Part shown: in pieces, positions 22,751-32,137 of the stretch
Numbering within the stretch: the first letter of the stretch is position 1
Layout: every line of letters starts with the position of its first letter
Assembly (NCBI GenBank): GCA_030220185.1
Contig: JASPKZ010009731.1
Location: 17,095-81,094, forward strand
Length of the DNA stretch: 64,000 nt
Origin: Diploptera punctata
Lineage: Eukaryota > Arthropoda > Insecta > Blattodea > Blaberidae
Direction of reading: 5' to 3'
The notes under the pieces: generated by a model
The model's database searches: none
What the model was told of the DNA's origin: nothing
What the model saw: only the letters and a program-made list of their open reading frames with translations
Position numbers and translations under genes: made by a program

Positions 22751-23470
22751 AAGGATTGTACAAATCAGAAGCACTGCCACCAAGATTGTATGGATTACCA
22801 AAGATACACAAGGAAGGAACACCACTCATACCTATTGTTTCGGCCATTGGATCACCTACATATGAACTCGCCAAGTTTCTCGCCTCACTATTGAAACCGT
22901 ATATTGGAAAAACTGACACTTTTGTAAAAGACTCCACGCACTTCATAGAAAAAAATAGACACTCTGAAACTCAAGCCGAACGATAAAATACTAAGCTTCG
23001 ATGTGGTTGCTTTATTTACTAAGATACCTATCCCAGACACTATGACATACTTGCAAGAACTCTTTCCCCCAGACATAGTAGCGCTGTATAAGATATGCCT
23101 CACAGAATCGGTATTTCCAATGGAGAGGAATATATTACGAGCAAATAGATGGTGTGGCCATGGGAAGTCCATTAAGCCCCGTAATAGCCAACTTCTACAT
23201 GGAAAAATTTGAAAAAAAAACAGGCCTTGGAGAATGCTACATTAAGACCTTCAGTTTGGCTAAGATATGTGGACGACACATTCGTCATTTGGGAGCATGG
23301 TGTGAAGAAGAACTTGATAACTTCAGGCAACATTTAAATGGTATTTGTCCCAGCATCCAATTCACCCTGGAAAGAGAAGAGAACAACAGTCTACCGTTTT
23401 TGGATGTTTTAGTAATTCGAAACCAAGACATGACACTTGGACACAAGGTATACAGGAAAAAGACTCACAC
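22751..23470 (+). pseudogene. PLE reverse transcriptase fragment, plus copy
   Basis: Nucleotide and protein match to the minus copy from [20 protein letters not shown] to VYRKKTHT. Frameshifts near 22950, 23120 and 23210 break the frame; the YVDD region is distorted ([12 protein letters not shown] in the visible frame is the YVDDTFVIW region read out of frame). It stops exactly where RTE1 begins. Confidence 0.85.
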
Positions 23471-23525
23471 CCTCCATGGTATCTTTACCTTGTCGTGGTG
23501 GAGTGGCTTGCGTGCTTAAATGATC

Positions 23526-23584
23526 CTGAGAGCTATGCCGGCGGTAGCATTGCTGCCGATAGGGTTACCCATGCCGGACTGGTC
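23526..23584 (+). promoter_or_regulatory. Structured 5' leader motif of RTE family 1
   Basis: Same layout as 6995-7052: CCTGAGAGCTATGCCGGC, hairpin GGTAGC-ATT-GCTGCC, mini-hairpin GGG-TTA-CCC, then ATGCCGGACTGGTC. In the first stem the 3' strand differs from family 2 at two positions (GCTGCC against GCTACT) while pairing is kept through G-U or G-C changes. Confidence 0.5.
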
Positions 23585-23672
23585 GAAGGTGATAAGCCAG
23601 ACGAAAAAAGTACCTTGGGCGAAAGAGTGACGATCTTTCACCGTAAAAATACAACCGTCAAGAAATGCGGAC

Positions 23673-25592
23673 ATGGGTTCATCTGGGGTAAAATTTTCCG
23701 GAGGTCAAATAGTCCCCCATTCGGTTCTCCGGGCGGGGACTACTTCAGGGAACCCATGCCAAAGGCTCAAACACAGGGACATGTTCCTAGGAACATGGAA
23801 TGTTAGGACTTTATACAATAGCGGGGCACTAGAGATATTAACGCAGGAATTGGATAAATCGCCCTTGGATATAGTCGCTTTACAGGAAGTTAGGTGGCCA
23901 GGAGAAGGTAGTCAGGAATCAGGAAGCTTTGCATTATACTATGGGGGTGCAGAAAGACCTGCATTTGGAACGGGTTTTTTAGTCAGAAGGAGGATCCTAT
24001 CCGCTATCCGAGATATTAAATTTGTTAGTGATAGGATATCATACATAATTCTAAAGGGTAAACGACATGATTTTATAATTGTAAATGTACATGCCCCCAC
24101 AGAAGATAAAGATGACAAGATCAAGGATGAGTTCTATGAAGAATTAGAATGCTTATTTGATAGCCTTTCACGATATCATATGAAAATTGTCTTAGGAGAT
24201 TTTAATGCAAAAGTGGGGCGGGAAGATATATTCAAACCAACAATAGGCAAATTCAGTCTTCATGAAGATAGTAACGACAACGGGGTTAGATTAGTCACAT
24301 TTGCCACATCAAAGAATCTCATTCTTAAGAGCACAACATTTCAGCATAAGGATATTCATAAATACACCTGGACGTCCCCAGATGGAGAAACTCGGAACCA
24401 GATAGATCATGTATTAGTGGATAAACGCTGGCACAGTAGCATCATTGATGTTAGATCAGTTAGAGGGACAGACTGCAATTCGGATCATCATCTGGTCAGA
24501 GTGAAAATCAGACAACGGCTATCGCTTATGAGAGGAACGAACGCTAAAGATGATTCTGTAAAATATGAATTAAAAAACTTGAAAAATGATGAAATGCGGC
24601 AAGAATACCAAATCAAAATTGCTAATAGATTTGAAGTACTGGAATCTTCAGATGACAATGTGGCAAACGAAGAAGAAACTGATATAAATAAAGAATGGGA
24701 GGCTATAAGAGATACTATTAAATTGTCAGCATCAGAAAGCATTGGTTGTTTAAAAAAGAGGCAAAACAAGAAATGGTTTGATGAGGAATGTGCCGACATT
24801 GTAAAGAAAAGAAAGCTAGCAAAAATGAAATGGTTACACGAGCCAAATGAGGTAAATTTAGAGCAATTGGGTAGTGTTAGACGGGAAACCACCAAGTTAC
24901 TAAAGAGTAAAAAGAGGGAATATTTGAGAGAGAAGATTAATGATCTTGAAATGAATGCAAAAAATAGGAACATTAGAGAATTATATCAGGGAATTAGTAT
25001 AGAGAAGAAGGGGTTTCAGGCTAGAACAAACATAATTCGGAATGAAAATGGGGATATGATTGCAGATTCTAGGAGTATATTAAATAGATGGAAAGGTTAC
25101 TTTAATCAGCTATTAAATGTACATACAGAACAGGACATTGAGGAGGATAAGTTACAGACAGCAGAAATGCTAGTCGCAGAGCCAAGTGCATTAGAGGTTG
25201 AAATGGCGATTGAAAAATTGAAGATGTATAAAGCATCAGGTTCAGATGAGATCCCAGCAGAACTGATAAAATCAGGGGGAGAAAAATTGATGGACAAGAT
25301 ACGCTGGTTGCTTAGTATGATTTGGGAAAAAGAAGCTCTTCCAGATGAATGGAAGGAATCAATTATCTTACCAATTTATAAGAAAGGAGATAAAACTGAT
25401 TGCAACAACTACAGGGGCATCTCATTACTTTCAACTTCGTACAAAATTCTAACAAATATATTAGTAAGCAGACTTACTCCCTATATTGATGACATTCTAG
25501 GAGATCATCAATGTGCATTTAGAAGAAACAGGTCTACAACAGATCAGATTTTCAGTATAAGACAGATTTTAGAAGAAGAAATGGGAATATAA
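23673..25592 (+). CDS. RTE1 endonuclease-reverse transcriptase, first frame
   Basis: 639 codons from an ATG at 23673; a more natural start may be the ATG at 23781 (MFLGTWNVRTLYNSG), which begins the endonuclease. EEP motifs: LGTWNVRTLYN, LQEVRWPGEG (catalytic Glu), VNVHAPTEDKDD, VLGDFNAKVGRED and SDHHLVRV. After a charged linker the RT begins with GSDEIPAELIKSGG, PIYKKGDKTDCNNYRGISLL and AFRRNRSTTDQIFSIRQIL. One extra base near 25575, where other copies read KKWEYNG, shifts the frame and ends it at MGI. Apart from this the protein would be contiguous with 25714-26712. It nicks DNA and copies element RNA at the target. Confidence 0.85.
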   Translation: MGSSGVKFSGGQIVPHSVLRAGTTSGNPCQRLKHRDMFLGTWNVRTLYNSGALEILTQELDKSPLDIVALQEVRWPGEGSQESGSFALYYGGAERPAFGTGFLVRRRILSAIRDIKFVSDRISYIILKGKRHDFIIVNVHAPTEDKDDKIKDEFYEELECLFDSLSRYHMKIVLGDFNAKVGREDIFKPTIGKFSLHEDSNDNGVRLVTFATSKNLILKSTTFQHKDIHKYTWTSPDGETRNQIDHVLVDKRWHSSIIDVRSVRGTDCNSDHHLVRVKIRQRLSLMRGTNAKDDSVKYELKNLKNDEMRQEYQIKIANRFEVLESSDDNVANEEETDINKEWEAIRDTIKLSASESIGCLKKRQNKKWFDEECADIVKKRKLAKMKWLHEPNEVNLEQLGSVRRETTKLLKSKKREYLREKINDLEMNAKNRNIRELYQGISIEKKGFQARTNIIRNENGDMIADSRSILNRWKGYFNQLLNVHTEQDIEEDKLQTAEMLVAEPSALEVEMAIEKLKMYKASGSDEIPAELIKSGGEKLMDKIRWLLSMIWEKEALPDEWKESIILPIYKKGDKTDCNNYRGISLLSTSYKILTNILVSRLTPYIDDILGDHQCAFRRNRSTTDQIFSIRQILEEEMGI

Positions 25593-26712
25593 TGGTACTG
25601 TACATCAACTATATGTAGACTTCAAAAAAGCATATGATTCAATTAAGAGGGAGAAGTTATATAGTATCCTGCTGGAGTTCGGAATTCCTAAAAAGTTAGT
25701 TAGACTTATACGAATGTGTCTAAATGGCTCAAAGAGTAGGGTGCGTGTAGGCAAACAGTTTTCAGACACTTTTGAAATCCAGAATGGGTTGAAGCAAGGA
25801 GATGCACTATCTCCTCTACTATTTAATTTTGTACTAGAGCATGCCATTAAATCTTTAGAGAATGAGGAAGGCTTACAACTCAATGGTATTAATAAGCTGT
25901 TAGTTTATGCTGATGATGTAGTACTACTGGCCGATAGCGAGGAGATACTAAAGGCCAACACGCACACACTATTGAGTAACACTAAGAAATTAGGACTGGA
26001 AGTAAATATCAGTAAAACTAAATATATGGTCACACGTAGAAATTCAGTATATAATGGAAATGGACAGCTAATGACAAATGAGGGAAATTTTGAGGAAGTG
26101 GCTGAATTCAAATACCTAGGAACAATAATCACAAATAGGAATGAGATGCACAAAGAAATTAAACATAGGCTCAATTCTGGAAATGCTTGCTATTATGCAT
26201 TGCAGAGACTTTTGATGTCCCAACTCCTTTCAAAAAACGTTAAGCTGAAAATATATAAAACTATTATTCTACCAGTTATATTATATGGGTGCGAAACATG
26301 GACTCTTACTTTAAGGGAGGAAAGGAGATTACGAGTATTTGAGAATAAAGTTCTTAGGAAAATTTTTGGACCAAAGAGAGATGAACAGACAGGTGAATGG
26401 AGAAGACTACATAACAATGAACTACATGGTCTTTATAGGAAGCCAGATATAATAAGAACAGTTAAGTCTCGTAGACTGCGATGGGCAGGACATGTTGCAC
26501 GTATGGGGAATGAAAGACGTGCATGGAAGCTTCTTGTAGGAAAGCCAGAGGGAAAACGCCCAGTTGGTAGGCCAAGAATGAGGTGGGAGAACAACATTAA
26601 CTATGATTTGAGGGAAGTAGATTATACAGGGAATGATTGGAAAGCATTAGCTCAGGATAGGGATGTATGGAGAGCTTATGTCCGCGCGGCCATGAACCTT
26701 CGGGTTCGATAG
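25593..26712 (+). CDS. RTE1 reverse transcriptase, second frame
   Basis: Continues the ORF after the single frameshift. The track from 25593 reads VHQLYVDFKKAYDSIKREKL (first catalytic Asp), then from an internal ATG at 25714 MCLNGSKSRVRVGKQF. LKQGDALSPLLFNFVLEHA, KLLVYADDVVLLADSEE (catalytic YADD), FKYLGTIIT, YGCETWTLTLREERRLRVFE, WAGHVARMG and GRPRMRWENNINYDL follow. It stops at TAG 26710-26712 just before the tail. All RT catalytic residues are intact, so a single-base change separates this copy from a full coding frame. Confidence 0.85.
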
Positions 26713-26913
26713 TGCCAGTGAGTAAGTAAGTAAGTAAGTAAGTATAAACGAAGCCTATGACTTCTGCTAGCGACAGCCTGGACAAAACAGCATGCAACAC
26801 GGACCGCGCAGAAAACCGCCTCTCCACCAGGGGCGTGCCTATAAATAGGGAGGGAGTTTCCAACGACCAGCCAGTCTGCAGCCGACTGTTGAGGAGTTCA
26901 CAGAGAGCACGCA

Positions 26914-27015
26914 GTATCTCCTGATGATGTCTACCGCAGCAGTAGACGAAACGTCGAGTAGAAGAACGACTGGACCACGGCATATATGCCCGGAAGACGA
27001 ACCGAATAGGGATAC
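26914..27015 (+). ncRNA. Hammerhead-ribozyme-like core of PLE (plus copy)
   Basis: CTGATGA (26921-26927), stem II GTCTAC/GTAGAC (26929-26934 with 26942-26947) and GAAA (26948-26951). Upstream GTATCTC (26914-26920) can pair with GGGATAC (27009-27015) as a 7-bp stem I with one G-U pair, leaving TA (27007-27008) just before it as a possible cleavage position. The 55 nt between include GGCATATATGCC, a perfect palindrome, but do not form an ordinary stem III next to the core. I see a hammerhead core; activity is unproven. Confidence 0.6.
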
Positions 27016-27250
27016 AAATAGAAATCAATCGGTTGAAGAAAATTGGGCAGACTAAAACTAAAACAGGCGGTAAGATGATGCTACTGATTATTTAAAATTG
27101 TTGAAAGCAAACAAATAGAGGAACATAACACAAAACTTCAAAGAATGAAAAGAGGCTCTTAAGATGCCAAAATTCTTAATGCAGCGTTGAAGTGCTTAGT
27201 GAAGAAGAGATGAAAAATATAGAAGTTTATTCATACATTAATAATTTAGC
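27016..27250. other. No recognisable feature
   Basis: AT-rich DNA right of the PLE end with no repeat or frame of note. Confidence 0.5.
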
Positions 27251-27537
27251 AGATGGCTCCGTGGTTCAATCGGTTAGACGCTCGCCTCCTATCGCTGGGG
27301 TCTCGAGATCGAGTCTCGGTCACTCCATGTGAGTTTCGTGGGGTACGAAACGGAGCTTGGCAGGTTTTCCTCCGGGTTTCCCCTGTCGCAAATTTCATTC
27401 CACCATTTCTCCATATTCATCTCGTCCATTTCGTTCATCATCTCTGTGAAGGTGTACAGGCAAGGTCGGTCGTCTGTCTTGTCGTTCAGTGTAAGGGTCT
27501 TCATTTCATCTCTTACCTGAGTTGGGCACAACTTGAC
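27251..27537 (+). mobile_element. tRNA-derived SINE (family C)
   Basis: The head CTCCGTGGTTCAATCGGTTAG is A-box-like and GATCGAGTCTCGGTCA is a weak B-box region. The body contains GGTTTTCCTCCGGGTTTCCC and the element ends at an ATT microsatellite (27538-27600). Only one copy is seen in this window. Open frames on both strands here are incidental. Confidence 0.6.
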
Positions 27538-27600
27538 GTTATTATTATTATTGTTATTATTATTATTAGTAGTAGTATTATTATTATTATTACTAAGCCT
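27538..27600 (+). repeat. Imperfect (ATT)n microsatellite
   Basis: ATTATTATTATTGTTATTATT-type run that directly follows the SINE and probably grew from its tail. Confidence 0.85.
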
Positions 27601-28240
27601 ATTATTAACATATTAGTGGAATTTATTGACTTTTCTTGAAAATACTTTCAAGTATAGCTTTGGTATATTTGCCCGTCCATTCTGCACGGGGTTCCATAAT
27701 TAAATAAAAAACCCAAATATATATGCCTACATATTTTCTCCCTTCCTCTTCCCATTCTTATTAATGCTGAGTATTGGCCTGATTTCCAAACAAAACAAAG
27801 ATGATATGAAACAACGCTTTCTATATCTTACACATATTTATAAATATGCTTATCCCTATTTAAATTAAACTCAACTTAAATGATTAATAATAACAAAGTT
27901 AAAGAAAAGTTATAAATTAAAATGTTTTCCCATACAACTAGCTATCCTTCTTGCCGTCTAAAATTCATCAATTGACATTGTCCTTCATGATACCTGTTAT
28001 GTTGTCCACTAAATCAGTGAGTTTGAGGGGGTTTTGCAGTAGATAATGCAGCACTAAATCGATTCTTCACATTTCACTTCCCTTTATTTACATAAATCTG
28101 TCCCGTAATTGAAAGTCCACGTTTAACCTTACTTGATTTTTTGGTTTCTATATAATTTCATTTCTAAACATAAATCATAGAATTGAATTGAGTAGCAAAA
28201 TAATATCATCGTTAAATTCTATATGGTGGGATAAGCATAT
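27601..28240. other. No recognisable feature
   Basis: AT-rich sequence without repeats or frames that I can identify. Confidence 0.5.
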
Positions 28241-28284
28241 TTGGAAAGACAGAACAAAAATATTGGTAAAACATTGATACAATT

Positions 28285-28690
28285 TGTTGCAGTGTATGGA
28301 AGTGAGGTATGGATAATCAATAAGTACTGCAAGAATAAACTAATAGCTCTAGAAATTGATTATTTACGGAGAAGTGCCAGTAAGTCAAAATTAGAACGTC
28401 ACAAATAAGGAAATTAGAAACATAATGGAAGCAGAAGAAAGCATAATTGGAAGAATTGAGGAGAAGGAATTAATGTGGTTAGAACATATTTTAAGAATGG
28501 AAGATGAACGATGGCCGAAGCATCTATATTAAATCACAACCGAGCAGAAAGAAGAAAAGAGGGAGACGGAAGTTAACATGAAGGAAAACATGAAGATAGT
28601 AATGTAAGCAAGAGGGCTAAGCATTGAAGATGCCCAAGATCGTAGGTTTTGTAAGTTTGGCACGGGAAGACGACAGCAGCTGTAAAAACC
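28285..28690 (+). pseudogene. Old RTE C-terminal remnant
   Basis: A decayed match to the RTE tail domain. YGSEVWIINKYCKNKLIALE corresponds to the YGSESWTI block, followed by LRRSASKSKLER, and by the LMWLEHILRMEDERWPKHL-like GHV-RM block in a shifted frame. Numerous stops and indels mark an old insertion. It resembles family 2 more than family 1. Confidence 0.6.
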
Positions 28691-30035
28691 CGAACATAAA
28701 TGCATTGTTCGTAAAATGCTGATGTTAATAAAACGGTGGTACCAACATTAACAACGTATAATTATTTCACTTCCTCTTTTTAATTTAATTTGTCTCAAAA
28801 TCCCGATGTGAAAGAAATTTTATTTCGTTTCATAAAAAATCAAACAAATACCATGGCATTTTTTCGAGAAACCGCACGTTTTCAATTGAACTATGCAATC
28901 ATTTTTCATTTGTTTGTTCCAAAGAATTCGTACTAAAAATATGTGCGTTTCCTTCTATCGTCAATTTATTACTAAACTGATATGTTAATATTTCATGACA
29001 TATTTTTCTTCAAATTCTCTCTTGAAGTAACTAAAGATCGGAGAAGTGTAGTGTTATTTTATACAGAAAGTATTTAATATCAAATCGATATATTATTACT
29101 GTAGTTAAAGCGTCTATAAATGACCACAAAATTCAATTACCTGCAAATTATTATTTTTATTTACATTTAACATTCTGAAATATGATTTGAAAGAGAGAAT
29201 ATCGTTTGGCTTAAATAATTTAAATCCATCAAAACGTTCCAAGTTGGTACTCACAGCTTTCAGGTCTTTATTTCTGTTTATTTATTAGCAAGAAATGCAC
29301 ATGATGTGTCCAGCTTGGAACTCCATTACCGATTATTAATCTATGCGACCGGACACTTGCTTTTTTTCTTTGTTTGTTACAGGGATACAAAATGATATTA
29401 GAAATTGAATAAATACTATGACATTTATGTTAAGGCTACCATATTCTCACACTTTTTTCTTTCATATTTATAAATTTTGACAAAAACATAATCATCAGTT
29501 TATTACTTCACTAAACTCCATCATTCGTTCTCGGTAACTCTGTGTTTGTAAAATATTCCTTTTTTGGATTTATGGTATCCAAATTGCAATATTTCTACCA
29601 CCTGTCGTGCAGAACATTGAGATGAAATTTGTGTGCATTGAATCATGATAAACAAACGAGAAACATAAATTTGTTTACACAGTGTTGGGTTGCTATTGAA
29701 TTTCAGTTGGTATGTAAATGCGTTTTCTTCTATTCATAAGTTGTGAACTTAACATTATCTCTCATTATCACCTGATTACTGATCGATAGTAACAAATACA
29801 TATTTTTTGTTGTCTCGTTAACACTCTTAGAATTTATGGATATAATTATTGCTACAACCGAAATGGTTCAACGGATTTAGCAAAGGCAAACTATTTCAAT
29901 ATAAGAATGTTAGTTTTAAAAAGTTTTATAAAAAAATGATAGTCGACGATTTAAATCTATTTTCATTCCAAATTTTCCGTCTTTATACTTTTTTATATGT
30001 TGTTACCTATATTCGTTTTGTCTACATTGTTTATA
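28691..30035. other. No recognisable feature
   Basis: AT-rich, unique-looking DNA. A 95-codon frame at 29849-30136 is lysine- and phenylalanine-rich and overlaps the end of the pogo remnant; it shows no domain. Confidence 0.45.
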
Positions 30036-31214
30036 TAGAAACATTTGTTCAAAGCGGAATCCCATGGGATTATTTTTTCCCCGCATTAGACAACATTCCG
30101 ATTATAAAAAACCAAAAAAATATTAACCAGTCTTAGATTACAGAGCACCGTACATATCTTTTTATAACCTTGGATTAATTGTAGTTCCGCTTCCGTTGGG
30201 AACTGAAGTATAGTATGTACGAGTTACTTCGACAGTAACGCGCGAAAAAAACAGTCCCGTTTCGTCACTTAGCGCCTATCCGGAAATTAAAGTATGCAGT
30301 TTCGGTTTTCTGCTCACTAACTATACTTTCGTCCATATCCTTTGATTCCCCGCAAATTTCATTCCACACTAAAATGTGTCATCTTTTAAAATTGTCCACA
30401 ACCAATCTGAAGATGCCTTGAAATCGTTATTCCCTCGGGATATAGCAACAGCTAGACCTTGACTTTGGAGCATCGGTCCGGAAATTTGGAGATTTTTGAT
30501 CGTGGATTTGTAAAACACTCCCACACTTGTTTGATTCCTTGATTTTTTCCCTCTTCATTTGACCATTTCCTTGCATCCATTTATTGATTATTTTTCTTTG
30601 TGTTTTAAAATCTCATAAACTTGGGGTTTTCTACATTTAAATTTAGTCATTATTTCGCGTACTGAGAGTTTGTTTTTCTTTATCTTCAATCACTCTCACT
30701 TTTTCGTTTAATGACAATGATACATGCAATTTAGCCACCTTTATTCCGTAAATTCAGAACGCTACCTGTGATTATACTTACACGATCGGTCTCAGATCTT
30801 AAACTAATTTAAGATTTTACAGTGCACTGGTTATTTGTAAGACAGATGTCACACACTAAATATTTGTTAAACGAACCTGTATTTCGCAAAACGGGTCTGC
30901 AGTGAGGTCAAAAGAAAACTCCAGATGCAGATAGAATCTCTATTAAACGGCGGCAGGAATCATCACTTATTAATTCGCGAAACGGGAATTCAATTAAATG
31001 GAAACTAATTTATTTCTCTCTCTATCTTTCCACCTTATAAACACTTTTTTTCATGAATTGTGTAGAAATATCCTTCCGTTTTCGCGTTGGACATATTCCG
31101 TTTTATACAAAATAAATATACGTAAAATTACTATTATTTTGCCGGGACCAATACATTTGTTCACATTGGACAGATTTCCGAATTATTCACGCTTCGTATT
31201 AAACATGTTTTACA
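30036..31214 (-). mobile_element. pogo/Tigger-type DNA transposon remnant, copy 1
   Basis: On the minus strand the inner part reads LHVSLSLNEKVRVIEDKEKQ, VREIMTKFKCRKPQVYEILK, which is the helix-turn-helix N-terminus of pogo/Tigger (CENP-B-like) transposases. Short pieces of the following DNA-binding domain come next. Near 30240 the region equivalent to the DETGLFFR catalytic block is eroded. The ends resemble those of the copy at 48.8-49.7 kb (AAACATGTTTTACAG right, GAAACATTTGTTCAAAGCGG left). The catalytic domain after this point is missing, so it is an internally deleted, non-autonomous element. Confidence 0.65.
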
Positions 31215-32137
31215 GCATCTTGACCTTATTGTAGGTTTTGACAAAAGTTATTGTTTTTTTTTCTCTCTCTCTAGCCCAAAAAATCTAGATCGGAGTGGTT
31301 TCTTACTGCCACGACACCCGAGGAGGCGTAAGGAAGGGTGCTGTGATTTCAGTAATAGATGCATAATTTAACTCTTACCAAATAGGCGCTGCTAACTCGT
31401 GGAGTTTTCATGTACATATAGTTGATGATGCTTATTATGAAATGAATGATTTCTGAAGGATATTGTGGTCTGATTTTCTTGTCATTTGCCTTCGAGTTGA
31501 AGAACCCTTAAAAAAACATCAACCAAAAATTCAATACGGGTTGTTGCCTGGGAGACAATGGTCTTACCCCTAGTGCACCGCATGTTTTAATTTGCAGTTC
31601 TTTTATGTATTCAGTTGGAATTTCTATCATTATAGTGCAGTTTCCGTTACAACTACAATTGAGAAAGGAATAAACAATTTAGTTGATTAGAACGTAATCT
31701 CCCGGACTTACAGACGACGCTATCATGTTGAAATCGTTTAAGTCACATATTTTACCGTAGAGTTGACATACTAAGCAGACCGTATAATGTTACATACATC
31801 AAGACAATGGTTGTGTCTGACAATATGTAAATGCTTTGCAGGCTCAGACACAATCTTTTGATTTATTGATCATGGCCCACATTAACCTCAACTTAACTTA
31901 AATCTTCAACAGAGGCTGCTTCACATGTTTTTCTAAAGTTACTTTTTTTGTACTCTCTGCTCACCAGGCAACGCTTCAATAATGTTTATTGTATTAAAAT
32001 TATTCAAATTTATAAACAATTTGTTATTATAATTCAGAAAATGCATTATGGTATTGATATAATTAACTTATGAGGTAAAATGATTTAATTTGTTATATCT
32101 CAGAACATTTTTTATCAAACTTAGCAGATCTAAAGTT
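31215..32137. other. Mostly featureless; contains a candidate exon at 31275
   Basis: AT-rich DNA. The only notable point is a strong pyrimidine tract ending in CTCTCTCTAG at 31274, followed by 18 open codons and a TAA (31329-31331). See the separate entry. Confidence 0.4.
31275..31331 (+). other. Candidate host-gene exon after a strong splice acceptor
   Basis: A run of T and CT ending TCTCTCTCTAG (to 31274) is a textbook 3' splice site. The next 18 codons read PKKSRSEWFLTATTPEEA and then TAA. The composition looks more like ordinary protein than the surrounding AT-rich DNA. GGCGTAAGG at 31325-31333 could also be a weak donor, making an internal exon. I do not recognise the peptide and the evidence is thin. 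Confidence 0.25.

Larger units (their letters stand above)
23471..26744 (+). mobile_element. RTE family 1 LINE, longest copy in the window
   Basis: About 3.27 kb from CTCCATGGTATCTTTACC to the (GTAA)n tail at about 26718-26744. It contains the structured leader (23526-23584), one long endonuclease-RT frame and the tail, which is the complete RTE plan. It sits within the plus-strand PLE. No clear target-site duplication was seen, and about 700 bp of the PLE is missing at the site. Four further RTE1 copies in the window are 5' truncated, and all are on the plus strand. Confidence 0.88.
22751..27015 (+). mobile_element. Penelope-like element, plus-strand copy interrupted by RTE1
   Basis: PLE sequence lies at 22751-23470 and 26745-27015; between them is an RTE family 1 element. 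Compared with the minus copy, about 700 bp (roughly 20915-21614 there) is missing at the insertion, including the region between the RT and the end of the GIY-YIG domain. The copy begins at the codons for [10 protein letters not shown], so it is 5' truncated at a different point from its head-to-head partner. Confidence 0.85.

Noticed and set aside
22630..22986. Separate plus-strand gene at the PLE junction
   Set aside because: The frame is antisense of the minus PLE joined to the truncated plus PLE; it is a product of the palindrome.
29849..30136. 95-codon plus frame as a gene
   Set aside because: Low-complexity, AT-driven composition and overlap with the end of the pogo remnant.
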